DNA of 64,000 nucleotides from Dokdonella_A sp044227025 (lineage in GTDB: Bacteria; Pseudomonadota; Gammaproteobacteria; Xanthomonadales; Rhodanobacteraceae). Position 1 is the first letter of the stretch, and each line of letters begins with the position of its first letter. The notes below the pieces were generated by a model. That model was not told where the DNA came from. It saw nothing but the letters and a program-made list of their open reading frames with translations, and made no database searches. A program made the translations under genes and the position numbers. Shown in pieces: positions 29,565 through 37,813 of the stretch. The DNA lies in contig NZ_JBGAFX010000002.1 in the NCBI RefSeq assembly GCF_044227025.1, forward strand, positions 620,001 to 684,000, given 5' to 3'.

Positions 29565-30032
29565 ATGTCGCAAGCCACCCTGTCCCTGACCTTCACCGAT
29601 GCCCAGGCCGCTGCCATCGATGCCGCGCTGACCGAACTGGAAAACCAGTTCGCGGCGCTCGTCGGCATGCCGGCGGACAAGCGCCGCAAACTGATGAAGA
29701 TGGGCGATAAGTCCGAGGCGTTCTGCCGGCAGACGCTGTCGTTGCTCGAACAGAATCCGCTGATGGTGCCTCGCGGGATGGCGCTGACGGACGTTCGGCA
29801 AAGCTTCGATGCGCTCGACTGGCTGCGCCCGCGCGTGCAGCGACTGCAGCGTCTCGGCGAGCGCCTCGACAACACCAATACGGTGGTCGGCGCGGACATC
29901 ATGAAGGCGTCGCTGCAAGGCTATGCCCTGCTGAAGGTGTCCGGACGCAACCAGGGCCTGGAGGGCTTGCGCGAGACGCTCGGGGCGCGCTTTGCGAGAC
30001 GCTCGAAATCGGCGGGAGCCAAGGCGGCCTGA
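29565..30032 (+). CDS. Conserved hypothetical cytoplasmic protein
   Basis: 155 residues from ATG 29565, preceded by GAGGAG 8 nt upstream, so translation looks efficient. It starts MSQATLSLTFTDAQAAAIDA and is almost all helical and charged, with RQTLSLLEQNPLMVPRGM and LDWLRPRVQRLQRLGERLDNT. There is no cysteine cluster, membrane segment or known catalytic motif. I do not recognise the family. A strong terminator follows. The longer open frame starting at 29448 includes the untranslated leader. Confidence 0.75.
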   Translation: MSQATLSLTFTDAQAAAIDAALTELENQFAALVGMPADKRRKLMKMGDKSEAFCRQTLSLLEQNPLMVPRGMALTDVRQSFDALDWLRPRVQRLQRLGERLDNTNTVVGADIMKASLQGYALLKVSGRNQGLEGLRETLGARFARRSKSAGAKAA

Positions 30033-30066
30033 CCGCCCACCCCGCCCCTCTCGCATGAGGACTACG

Positions 30067-30090
30067 AAGCCGCAGTGATGCGGCTTTTTT
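30067..30090 (+). terminator. Intrinsic terminator of the 155-residue gene
   Basis: AAGCCGCA (30067-30074), loop GTGA, TGCGGCTT (30079-30086) followed by TTTT. This is a textbook rho-independent terminator, 34 bp after the stop codon. Confidence 0.9.
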
Positions 30091-30103
30091 GTTGCCCTTT
30101 TCA

Positions 30104-30523
30104 TGCGCGGCCACCCCTGGCGAGTGCGCCGCACCGGGAGGCGAGTGCGCGTGACTGGACCGCCAGAGCAGCGTCACGGCCGTCCGATCCGCGCGACCGG
30201 GTCGCCAGTGGCGCGGAGTCGATCGCCAGATGTGCGACGTGGCCTTCGAATGACGGCGACTCGACCGTCACTGCGCCCGTGTCGCCGTCCATGCACGGGC
30301 CTTGGCAATCCACGAGCGCCGAGTGGCGCATTACGCCGGCGGACCCGCATGCGATACCGCGCCACTGGCGCGCCATGCGTGCACAGTGGCGCGCGAGTCA
30401 CCGTGACTCGCGCGTCACGTTCCGCGACTCGCGTCCGACCCCGCCGCAATGGCGCGCCACGCGCCCGCACGGTCGCCCCGGATGCCGGGACTCGCACGCC
30501 ACGCGCGCGCGTTGATGGGCGAC
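30104..30523 (-). repeat. Degenerate 21-bp-period tandem array, 20 units
   Basis: The 420 bp split exactly into 20 units of 21 bp. Read on the minus strand, each unit is near STG-GCG-CGC-SAS-TSS-CGC-GSR (S is G or C). In one frame almost every seventh codon encodes V, L, M or I, and the units run for example VARHCGG, VGRESRN, VTRESR-stop, LARHCAR, MARQWRG. The in-frame stop shows it is not one reading frame. It lies between two convergent genes and contains a perfect 23-bp palindrome at 30391-30413 (arms GCGCGAGTCAC). No known repeat class comes to mind. The rest of the gap (30524-30633) holds nothing I can identify. Confidence 0.75.
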
Positions 30524-30633
30524 GAATCCGAACTCGGAGACGTTCCGCGTTCGCGGGTGGCGGTCTCTCCTCCGGTGGCCGGAGGCCAACCGCGCGTCCT
30601 CACCCTCGTCCGAGGATGAATTGCTTGCCGGCG

Positions 30634-31998
30634 CTAGCGTGCCTCGAAACCATCATCGAAGACCGCATTCGACGCGAGCCGCGTCGCGTACAGCGCGGAG
30701 ACGTATGGCACGCCATCGGTCGTGCCGGCCGGCACGGGGCGTCCGTCCTGCAGCGCGATCGCGCGTGCCGTGATGTGCGTGCCGTCGACATCGGCGGGGA
30801 CCGTGATGCGTGCGAGACCGGCATCGCCGAACGTGGCGTCCGGCGTGCCGTCAGGGTCGACGCGCAACACGGCGAACTGGCGCAGGGACGTCGCCGGATT
30901 GCGCGCGGTGCCGAGCAGTACGCAGCGACCATCGGTACCGCAGGTGATCGCGCTGTTGCGCAGCGCGAATGATTGGCCGAGCGATGCGGACGTCCAGCCA
31001 TCTGCGCCGAAGCCGGTGTCGACCTGCCCGTCGGCGTCGATGCGCAACATGCAGAGCGCGGTGTCGGGGCCGGCATAGGGATCGCAGACACCGCCGATCG
31101 TCCAGCGGCCGTCGCGCAGGACGCCGGCGGCCATGTTGTCGTCCGATCCGACGTGGCGATTCGCGGTGACGATGCCGGCCGTGCCGAAGGCGGCGTCGGG
31201 TGTGCCATCGGCGAGGAGCCTCACGGCGAGCGCGCTGTAGTTCGCCGAGTACGGTACGAGTTGCGCGCGGCCGCTCAGCCAGGCGCGATCGGACGCATCG
31301 CCGGCGATGCCGAAGAAGGTCGTCGTCTGCTGCGTCATCGCATTGCCGGCGGTGAACACGAAGCGGCCGGCCGACGCGAACTGCGTGTCGAGCATGCCAT
31401 CGACGGAGAGACGTGCCGCGACGCCGACCGTCGAGTTGTAGACTCCGGTGACGCTGGCGCTGCCGCTGCCGGCGAGCAGGATGCGATTGGCGCCATCACG
31501 CGCAATCGCGAATGCCGCCATGCCTTCGACGCCGAGGTCATCGAATGCGATCGTCGCGACGCCTCCGACGCCGAAACTGGCGTCCAGCTGACCGTCGGCA
31601 AGCAGGTGCGCGACACCGAAGCCCCCGAGGTTGCCGGCAGCGAGCAGGCTGCCGTCGTGCAGCGGAAGGATCGACCAGACCGCAGGCAGGATCGGTGATC
31701 CCGCCGATGTCGGAATCACGACGATGCCACCGTCACCGAAGGAAAGGTCCGGAGCGCCGTTCGCGAGCAGCCGCCAGACCACGGCCTGATAGGGCATGTC
31801 GTCGAGCGCAAAGGCCCATCGGTAACCACCGACGACGATGCGGTCGTCGTCCGTTACCGCAACGGCGAATGCAGACAGGCTCGCGTCGGCTGGCGCGAAC
31901 ACGACATGGCCGTCCGTGCCGAACGCGGCATCGATGTCACCGTCGGCGCCCCACGCGGCGGGGAGCACGAAACACGCGGCGAACACGAGGGCACGCAT
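30634..31998 (-). CDS. Secreted delta-60 repeat protein
   Basis: 454 residues with a signal peptide (MRALVFAACFVLPAAWGADG). Seven delta-60 (DUF5122-like) repeats are visible, each centred on GxxDxxFGxxG: GDIDAAFGTDG, GAPDLSFGDGG, GQLDASFGVGG, GMLDTQFASAG, GTPDAAFGTAG, GQVDTGFGADG and GTPDATFGDAG. These form beta-propeller-like folds. The C-terminus AVFDDGFEAR is the FxDGFE-type ending common in secreted proteins of this order. Function is unknown. Divergent from katG. Confidence 0.85.
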   Translation of the reverse strand: MRALVFAACFVLPAAWGADGDIDAAFGTDGHVVFAPADASLSAFAVAVTDDDRIVVGGYRWAFALDDMPYQAVVWRLLANGAPDLSFGDGGIVVIPTSAGSPILPAVWSILPLHDGSLLAAGNLGGFGVAHLLADGQLDASFGVGGVATIAFDDLGVEGMAAFAIARDGANRILLAGSGSASVTGVYNSTVGVAARLSVDGMLDTQFASAGRFVFTAGNAMTQQTTTFFGIAGDASDRAWLSGRAQLVPYSANYSALAVRLLADGTPDAAFGTAGIVTANRHVGSDDNMAAGVLRDGRWTIGGVCDPYAGPDTALCMLRIDADGQVDTGFGADGWTSASLGQSFALRNSAITCGTDGRCVLLGTARNPATSLRQFAVLRVDPDGTPDATFGDAGLARITVPADVDGTHITARAIALQDGRPVPAGTTDGVPYVSALYATRLASNAVFDDGFEAR

Positions 31999-32216
31999 CG
32001 GACCTCCGCACTGCTCGCATCAGGTTACGCCGGTGCCGCCGGCGCGGCAATCGAGGGCTCACGCCTGTTTTCCGGGATCGCCGATGCCCTCCACCACCCC
32101 GAAATGCGATGCGCGCCGTCAATCGCGGCCATCGGCACAAACGATTTCCCTTGTTCCTGCCCTGCAACCATGCTGGCGGAGCCATTCGAGTCCCCTCTTC
32201 CCCGGAGCAGATAGCC

Positions 32217-34391
32217 ATGTCAGCCGAATCCAAATGCCCGTTTTCCGGCGCCCGCAAGATGCAGACCAACGCGAACTGGTGGCCGAACCAGCTCGACGTG
32301 AGCGTGCTGCACCAGCATTCGCCGTTGTCGGACCCTATGCTGGAGGACTTCGACTACGCGAAGGAATTCGGCAAGCTCGACCTCGATGCCGTGGTCAAGG
32401 ACCTGCACCGCCTGATGACGGACTCGCAGGACTGGTGGCCGGCCGACTACGGTCACTACGGGCCGCTGTTCATCCGCATGGCGTGGCACAGCGCGGGCAC
32501 CTATCGCATCCATGACGGGCGCGGCGGCGCCAATTCCGGCGAGCAGCGTTTCGCGCCGCTGAACAGCTGGCCCGACAACGGCAACCTCGACAAGGCGCGC
32601 CGGCTGCTGTGGCCGATCAAGCAGAAGTACGGTCGTCGCCTGTCGTGGGCGGATCTGATGATCCTTGCCGGCAACGTCGCGCTCGAATCGATGGGCTTCA
32701 AGACGTTCGGCTTCGGCGGCGGTCGCCCGGACATCTGGGAACCGCAGATCACCGACTGGGGCAGCGAGGCGACGTGGCTCGGCGACGAGCGCTACAGCGG
32801 CGATCGCGAACTGGCCGATCCGCTTGCGGCGGTGCAGATGGGCCTGATCTACGTGAATCCGGAAGGACCGAACGGCAAGCCCGATCCGCTCGGATCGGCG
32901 CGCGACCTCCGCGAGACGTTCGCGCGCATGGCGATGAACGACGAGGAGACCGTCGCGCTCGTCGCCGGCGGCCACACGTTCGGCAAGTGCCACGGCGCCG
33001 GTGACGCGAAGCATGTCGGCCGCGAACCGGAAGGCTCGAACATCGAGGAACTCGGCCTCGGCTGGAAGAACAGTTACGAGAGCGGCATCGGCGAACACGC
33101 GATCACCAGCGGCATCGAAGGCGCGTGGACGCCGAATCCGATCCAGTGGGACAACGGCTACTTCGAGACGCTGTTCGGCTACGATTGGGAACTCACGAAG
33201 AGTCCCGCCGGCGCGCACCAGTGGAAGCCGAAGGGCGACGCAGGCGCCGGCACCGTGCCCGATGCGCACAACCCGAAAAAGCGCCACGCGCCGATGATGA
33301 CGACCGCGGACCTCGCGCTGCGGTTCGATCCCGCGTACGAGAAGATCTCGCGCCATTACATGGCCAACCCGGCCGAGTTCGCCGACGCGTTCGCACGCGC
33401 GTGGTACAAGCTCACCCATCGCGACATGGGCCCGCGCGCGCGCTACCTCGGCAAGCTCGTGCCGAAGGAAGCGCTCATCTGGCAGGACCCGGTGCCGGCG
33501 GTCGACCATCCGCTCGTCGACGCGAAGGACATCGCCGTCCTGAAAACGAAGCTGCTCGCGACCGGCCTCTCCGTCGCGCAGCTCGTCAACACGGCGTGGG
33601 CATCGGCGTCGACGTTCCGCGGCAGCGACATGCGCGGCGGTGCGAACGGTGCGCGCATCCGCCTCGCGCCGCAGAAGGACTGGGCGGTCAACCAGCCGGC
33701 GGAACTGGCGAAGATCCTCGCGAAGATCGAAGGCGTGCAGAAGGACTTCAACGCCGCGCAGTCCGGCGGCAAGAAGGTGTCGATGGCCGACCTGATCGTG
33801 CTCGGCGGCTGCGCCGCGATCGAAGCCGCGGCGAAGAAGGCCGGACGCGACGTCGAGGTGCCGTTCACACCGGGCCGCACCGATGCCTCGCAGGACCAGA
33901 CCGATGTCGATTCATTCAAGGTGCTCGAGCCGGTCGCGGACGGGTTCCGCAACTACGTGCGCGAGGGCCACGAAGGCACCGTCGCCGAACGATTGCTGGA
34001 CAAGGCGAGCCTGCTGACCCTGACTGCGCCGGAAATGACCGTGCTCGTCGGCGGCCTGCGCGCACTCGATGCGAATGCCGGGCACAGCCAGGACGGTGTG
34101 CTCACCCGCCGCCCGGGCGTGCTCGGCAACGACTTCTTCGTCAACCTGCTGGACATGCGCACGGCGTGGCAGCCGTCGGGCACGAAGCCCGGCACGTTCG
34201 AGGGCCGCGACCGCAAGAGCAGCGAACGGAAGTGGACCGCGACGACCGTCGACCTCGTGTTCGGCTCGAATTCGCAATTGCGCGCGCTGTCGGAAGTGTA
34301 CGCATCGAGCGACGGCGAGGACCATTTCGTGTCCGACTTCATCGCCGCGTGGAACAAGGTCATGAACCTCGACCGCTACGATCTCGCCTGA
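32217..34391 (+). CDS. katG: Catalase-peroxidase KatG
   Basis: The 724-residue bifunctional haem enzyme degrades H2O2. The distal active site MAWHSAGTYRIHDGRGG carries the catalytic Trp and His. LIYVNPEGPNGKPDP holds the Tyr, and AMNDEETVALVAGGHTF the Met, of the Met-Tyr-Trp adduct. HTFGKCHGAG is the proximal haem ligand region. The start is ATG 32217 with GGAG about 9 nt upstream; the open frame reaches back to 31512 without coding sense. It is divergent from the delta-60 gene across a 218-bp gap that probably holds the promoter. Confidence 0.97.
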   Translation: MSAESKCPFSGARKMQTNANWWPNQLDVSVLHQHSPLSDPMLEDFDYAKEFGKLDLDAVVKDLHRLMTDSQDWWPADYGHYGPLFIRMAWHSAGTYRIHDGRGGANSGEQRFAPLNSWPDNGNLDKARRLLWPIKQKYGRRLSWADLMILAGNVALESMGFKTFGFGGGRPDIWEPQITDWGSEATWLGDERYSGDRELADPLAAVQMGLIYVNPEGPNGKPDPLGSARDLRETFARMAMNDEETVALVAGGHTFGKCHGAGDAKHVGREPEGSNIEELGLGWKNSYESGIGEHAITSGIEGAWTPNPIQWDNGYFETLFGYDWELTKSPAGAHQWKPKGDAGAGTVPDAHNPKKRHAPMMTTADLALRFDPAYEKISRHYMANPAEFADAFARAWYKLTHRDMGPRARYLGKLVPKEALIWQDPVPAVDHPLVDAKDIAVLKTKLLATGLSVAQLVNTAWASASTFRGSDMRGGANGARIRLAPQKDWAVNQPAELAKILAKIEGVQKDFNAAQSGGKKVSMADLIVLGGCAAIEAAAKKAGRDVEVPFTPGRTDASQDQTDVDSFKVLEPVADGFRNYVREGHEGTVAERLLDKASLLTLTAPEMTVLVGGLRALDANAGHSQDGVLTRRPGVLGNDFFVNLLDMRTAWQPSGTKPGTFEGRDRKSSERKWTATTVDLVFGSNSQLRALSEVYASSDGEDHFVSDFIAAWNKVMNLDRYDLA

Positions 34392-34408
34392 CGCTCGCCG
34401 TCATGAAG

Positions 34409-34433
34409 CCGGACCGGCGCCCCGCCGGTCCGG
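34409..34433. terminator. Strong hairpin between convergent katG and aquaporin genes
   Basis: CCGGACCGGCG (34409-34419) and CGCCGGTCCGG (34423-34433) form a perfect 11-bp stem with a CCC loop, in the 59 bp between the two stop codons. No T-tract follows, so bidirectional termination is an inference. Confidence 0.55.
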
Positions 34434-34450
34434 ATGCACGACGCAATCGA

Positions 34451-35134
34451 TCAACCGCGGGCAGGCGCGTTGCCTGGCGACGACGCGCTGCCGCCTCCAA
34501 GCAGCTGGTGCAGCACCATGCCGAGCGCGGCTCCGCACGCTTCGGCCACGATGAATCCCGCCGCACTCGACGGCGCGATTCCCGCGAACGTGTCGCTCCA
34601 CATGCGCCCGAACGTGGCGGCCGGATTCGCGAACGAGGTCGACGAGGTGAACCAGTAGGCCGCCCCGATGTAGGCGGCGACGAGCGCCGATACGCGCGCC
34701 GGGGGCGCGCGCAGCACGACGAGCAGCAATCCGGCGGTCGCGACGACCTCGCCGAGCCAGAGGCCGAAGCCGCTGCGCACGTGCTGCGACGCCTGCAGGA
34801 TCGGCAGCGCGAACATCGCGTGGGCGAGCCAGGTCCCGGCGACGCCACCCGCCATCTGGGCAACGGCATATGGCAACACCGAGCGGCGCGGCAGGCCGCC
34901 GCGCAGGCCCATCACGAGGCTGACGAGCGGATTCATGTGCGCGCCGCTGACGGGGCCGAACACCTCGATCAGCACGAACAGCGCGGCCACGGTCGCGCCG
35001 GTGTTGGCGAGCAATGCGATCGCCCCATTGCCGCCCGCGAGCGACGCACCCATGATGCCGGAGCCGATCACCGCGCAGAGCAGCAGCGCGGTCGCGACGA
35101 ATTCCGCGAGCAGGCGCGACGGCAGCGTGCTCAC
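34451..35134 (-). CDS. Aquaporin/aquaglyceroporin of the ars operon (AqpS-like)
   Basis: 227 residues with six hydrophobic segments. The first half-helix motif is SGAHMNPLVS (NPL instead of NPA); the second is intact, SFANPAATFGR, with the conserved Arg. GTG 35134 overlaps the arsC stop as GTGA. It is the last gene of arsR-arsI-arsC-aqp, the arrangement known from Sinorhizobium AqpS, where the channel lets arsenite out after ArsC reduction. No ArsB or Acr3 pump is present here, which supports that role. Confidence 0.9.
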   Translation of the reverse strand: MSTLPSRLLAEFVATALLLCAVIGSGIMGASLAGGNGAIALLANTGATVAALFVLIEVFGPVSGAHMNPLVSLVMGLRGGLPRRSVLPYAVAQMAGGVAGTWLAHAMFALPILQASQHVRSGFGLWLGEVVATAGLLLVVLRAPPARVSALVAAYIGAAYWFTSSTSFANPAATFGRMWSDTFAGIAPSSAAGFIVAEACGAALGMVLHQLLGGGSASSPGNAPARG

Positions 35135-35613
35135 GATGTGCCGATCTCGCGCAGCTTCGCCTGCGTGGTGAGGCGATCGAGCTTTTCGAGCGGCAACGCG
35201 ACGAGCAGCTCGACGCGCCGTCGCAGCGTGGCCATTGCTGCGACGAATGCCTTGCGGCGGGTCGCTTCGTCGCCTTCGACGCTCGCGGGGTCGGGCACGC
35301 CCCAGTGGGCTGTCGCCGGATGGCCGGGCCAGATCGGGCAGGTTTCCGCGGCGGCGCTGTCGCAGACCGTGATGACCATGTCGATGACCGGCGCGCCCGG
35401 TTTGGCGAATTCATCCCAGCTCTTGCTGCGCAGGCGTTCGACCGGATAGCCGAGTTCGCGCGCGAGTTCGATCGCGATCGGCTGCACGCGGCCGGCCGGC
35501 TGGCTGCCGGCACTGAACGCGTTGAAGCGCCCCTGCCCGAGCGTGCCGAGCAGGGCTTCGGCGAGGACGCTGCGCGCCGAGTTGCCGGTGCAGAGGAACA
35601 GGACGTTGGTCAC
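35131..35613 (-). CDS. arsC: Arsenate reductase, LMW phosphatase type
   Basis: The 160-residue protein begins TNVLFLCTGNSARSVLAEALL. CTGNSARS is the CX5R phosphate-binding loop with the nucleophilic cysteine. ITVCDSAAAETCPIWPG supplies the further redox cysteines, and HWGVPDPA the Asp region. It reduces arsenate to arsenite with thioredoxin or glutaredoxin as likely donor. It lies 9 bp after arsI and overlaps the aquaporin gene. Confidence 0.94.
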   Translation of the reverse strand: MTNVLFLCTGNSARSVLAEALLGTLGQGRFNAFSAGSQPAGRVQPIAIELARELGYPVERLRSKSWDEFAKPGAPVIDMVITVCDSAAAETCPIWPGHPATAHWGVPDPASVEGDEATRRKAFVAAMATLRRRVELLVALPLEKLDRLTTQAKLREIGTS

Positions 35614-35622
35614 GGCCCGCCC

Positions 35623-36096
35623 TCAACCGCAGCGCGACGCGGCGGACGCCGACGGTCCGCAACACGGCGCGGCAGCCGCGACCGCGGCGGCGGGTACGCA
35701 GCACGCGGCTGCATCGGACGGCGCGAAATAGGTCGGCGCCGAACCGTGCGTGAGGAAACTCTCCCAGCGCAGGCCCTGCGGGTCCTCGGACCAGTACTTG
35801 TCCGACCGTGCGTAGCAGCACGTGGTGTCGACATCGGTCGCGCGGATCGCGTCGGCCGCGGCCAGCCGTGCGCCGATTTCGGCGAGTTCGTCGCCGCTTT
35901 CGACCTGGAAACCGAGGTGGTCGACGCCGGGTGCGCGTTCGCGGCGCGAGATCGCGAAGTTGATGCGCGGATCCTCAAGCATCCACTTGGCGTAGTCCGC
36001 TTCGACGCGCGTCGGCGTCGCAGCGAACAGCTGCGAATAGAACGCGATGCTCGCGTCGAGATCGGTCACGTTGACGTGTACGTGGAAGCGTTTCAT
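35623..36096 (-). CDS. arsI: ArsI/CadI-family C-As lyase (VOC fold)
   Basis: 157 residues from ATG 36096 (AGGAAAAAG upstream). The VOC fold starts KRFHVHVNVTDLDASIAFYS. The vicinal cysteines in DTTCCYARSDKYW match the pair that binds trivalent organoarsenicals in ArsI. DHLGFQVES supplies a metal-ligand histidine. ArsI cleaves the C-As bond of methylarsenite using Fe(II) and O2. The C-terminal tail is Ala-rich with additional Cys pairs (ACCVPAAA, PCCGPS). The start overlaps the arsR stop as ATGA. Confidence 0.9.
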   Translation of the reverse strand: MKRFHVHVNVTDLDASIAFYSQLFAATPTRVEADYAKWMLEDPRINFAISRRERAPGVDHLGFQVESGDELAEIGARLAAADAIRATDVDTTCCYARSDKYWSEDPQGLRWESFLTHGSAPTYFAPSDAAACCVPAAAVAAAAPCCGPSASAASRCG

Positions 36097-36428
36097 CGCT
36101 TTTTCCTCGTCTTGGGTTTGGGTTTGCAATCGGCCGGGCCGCACGAAGCGCCGCCACAGCAGTTTTCGGTCAGGTAGGCGATCAGCGCATCCATGCGCAC
36201 ATAGTCGGCGCGCATGCGGATCACACGCCCCTCCCGCTCGTCCGTGACCAGGCCGGCGCTGCGCAGCACGTTGAGATGCGCGGTCAGCGTTGCGGAAGGA
36301 ATGTCGAGCACGTCGCGCAGGGCGCCGACCGCGAGGCCCTCCGGCCCCGCCTGCACGAGCGCGCGGTAGGCGGCCAGGCGACTCGCATGCGCGAGTGAAT
36401 GCAGCTGCAGGACGATGCTCGATTCCAT
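36093..36428 (-). CDS. arsR: ArsR/SmtB-family repressor
   Basis: 111 residues from ATG 36428. The winged helix reads LAHASRLAAYRALVQAG, then LDIPSATLTAHLNVLRSAGLV (recognition helix). The C-terminal cysteines (ENCCGGASCGPADC) are the probable As(III)-binding site, unlike the N-terminal CxC site of E. coli ArsR. It should repress the arsR-arsI-arsC-aqp operon until arsenite binds. No SD precedes the start; the operator overlaps it. Extra upstream frame (to 36644) is not credible. Confidence 0.93.
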   Translation of the reverse strand: MESSIVLQLHSLAHASRLAAYRALVQAGPEGLAVGALRDVLDIPSATLTAHLNVLRSAGLVTDEREGRVIRMRADYVRMDALIAYLTENCCGGASCGPADCKPKPKTRKKR

Positions 36429-36463
36429 ATTTCGAGTATTTACGAAATATCGGAGCGGCGCAA
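36427..36463 (-). promoter_or_regulatory. ars promoter and ArsR operator at the arsR start codon
   Basis: A perfect inverted repeat, ATATTTCG (36427-36434) and CGAAATAT (36443-36450), overlaps the arsR ATG and is typical of ArsR operators. On the minus strand TTGCGC (36463-36458) and AATACT (36440-36435) are 17 bp apart and could be -35 and -10. The ATG follows the -10 by 6 bp, so the arsR mRNA may be leaderless. Confidence 0.7.
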
Positions 36464-36642
36464 GCGGGTCGCGCCCATGGAACGCCAGCCGCCTCGTGGC
36501 CGCGGGCTTGAAAGCCCCGCTTTGGCCGGAAGAACCGCCCGCGTTCGCCGGCACTCTTTTTTCACCTCCCGGTCCGGCACGGCCGTTCGTGAATGTATAG
36601 TTCGTGGACATGGCGGGCGCGGCGCCCGACCAAGGAGATGTC

Positions 36643-37794
36643 ATGGGTCTTGTGCAGGCGGTGGTGGGTTCGGTGGGCGGCGTGCTGGCCGATCAGTGGA
36701 AAGACTTCTACACGGTACCGGACGGCCTGCCCTCGACGGCAGCGCTGTTCGCCGCGGTACCACGGGGCACCAACGCGGGCCGCGGTTCGAACACGAAGGG
36801 TTCCTCGAACATCATCACGAACGGTTCGAAGATCGTCGTGCCGGAAGGCTACGGCCTGCTGCTGTTCCAGGACGGCAAGATCACCGGCCTCGCCGCCGAG
36901 CCGGGTGGTTACGAATGGCGCTCGGACGACCTCAACTCGAAGTCGATCTTCTCCGGCGGCGGGCTCGTCGAATCGCTGATCAAGCAGAGCTGGGAGCGCT
37001 TCAAGTTCGGCGGACAGCCGGGTTCGCAGCAGGCCGCGTTCTTCGTCTCGCTGAAGGAACTGCCGGACAACCGCTTCGGCACGCAGTCGGAAATCTACTG
37101 GGACGACGGCTTCCTCAACACGCAGGTCGGCGCGGTCACGCGCGGCTCCTACACGCTGAAGATCGTCGACCCGATCCTGTTCGTGAAGAACTTCGTGCCG
37201 GCCGCATACCTGCAGCCGGGCCAGGTATTCGATTTCACCGACATGGACAACGCCGCCGCGGGCCAGCTCTTCAATGAATTGGTCGGTTCGCTCGCGCCGG
37301 CCTTCAGCGCGTACACGAACGATCCGTCGAAAGGCAATCGCATCACGAAAATCCAGCAGGATTCGATCGGCTTCGCCAAGAGCCTGTCCGATGCGGTCGA
37401 GAATGCGTACCAGTGGAAGTCCGATCGCGGCCTGGCCATCGTCAAGACCGCCATCGTCTCGATCGAGTACGACGCGAACACGCGCGAACTCCTGAAGAAC
37501 GTGCAGCGCGCCGACGCGCTGTCGGGCGCACGCGGCAACTCCAACCTGCAGGCGAGCGTCGCCGCGGGCATGCAGGCCGCGGGCGAGAACGGCGGCGCGG
37601 CCGGCATGATGGGCATCGGCATGGCGTCCGGCATGATGGGTGGCATGGCCGGCCTGCAACAGCCGGTCGCACCGGCGGCGCCGGCCGCCGACGATCCGGT
37701 CGCCAAGCTCAAGAAAGCGAAGGAGATGCTCGACCTCGGCCTCATTTCGCAGGGCGACTACGACGCGCTGAAGAACAAGGCACTGGGCCTGTAA
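36643..37794 (+). CDS. SPFH-domain protein with C-terminal SHOCT motif
   Basis: 383 residues from ATG 36643 (AAGGAG 5 nt upstream). The first 260 residues match the stomatin/SPFH group related to virion-core-like proteins: SKIVVPEGYGLLLFQDGKI, EIYWDDGFLNTQVGAVTRGSYTLKI, DPILFVKNFVPAAYL. A coiled region (AIVSIEYDANTRELLKNVQRADAL) and a Gly/Met-rich linker follow. The last 30 residues (VAKLKKAKEMLDLGLISQGDYDALKNKAL) form a SHOCT module, a short oligomerisation element. It is first of three same-strand genes with the zinc-ribbon protein and a small membrane protein. Probably a membrane-associated scaffold. Confidence 0.82.
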   Translation: MGLVQAVVGSVGGVLADQWKDFYTVPDGLPSTAALFAAVPRGTNAGRGSNTKGSSNIITNGSKIVVPEGYGLLLFQDGKITGLAAEPGGYEWRSDDLNSKSIFSGGGLVESLIKQSWERFKFGGQPGSQQAAFFVSLKELPDNRFGTQSEIYWDDGFLNTQVGAVTRGSYTLKIVDPILFVKNFVPAAYLQPGQVFDFTDMDNAAAGQLFNELVGSLAPAFSAYTNDPSKGNRITKIQQDSIGFAKSLSDAVENAYQWKSDRGLAIVKTAIVSIEYDANTRELLKNVQRADALSGARGNSNLQASVAAGMQAAGENGGAAGMMGIGMASGMMGGMAGLQQPVAPAAPAADDPVAKLKKAKEMLDLGLISQGDYDALKNKALGL

Positions 37795-37813
37795 TCGACG
37801 GATCGCGCCGACC

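Noticed and set aside
30104..30523. CRISPR array interpretation of the 21-bp repeats
   Set aside because: There are no identical repeats separated by unique spacers; all positions follow one degenerate 21-bp unit, and no cas genes are near.
33125..35449. 774-codon open frame on the plus strand
   Set aside because: It overlaps katG out of frame and then runs antisense to the aquaporin and arsC genes; Arg-rich shadow.
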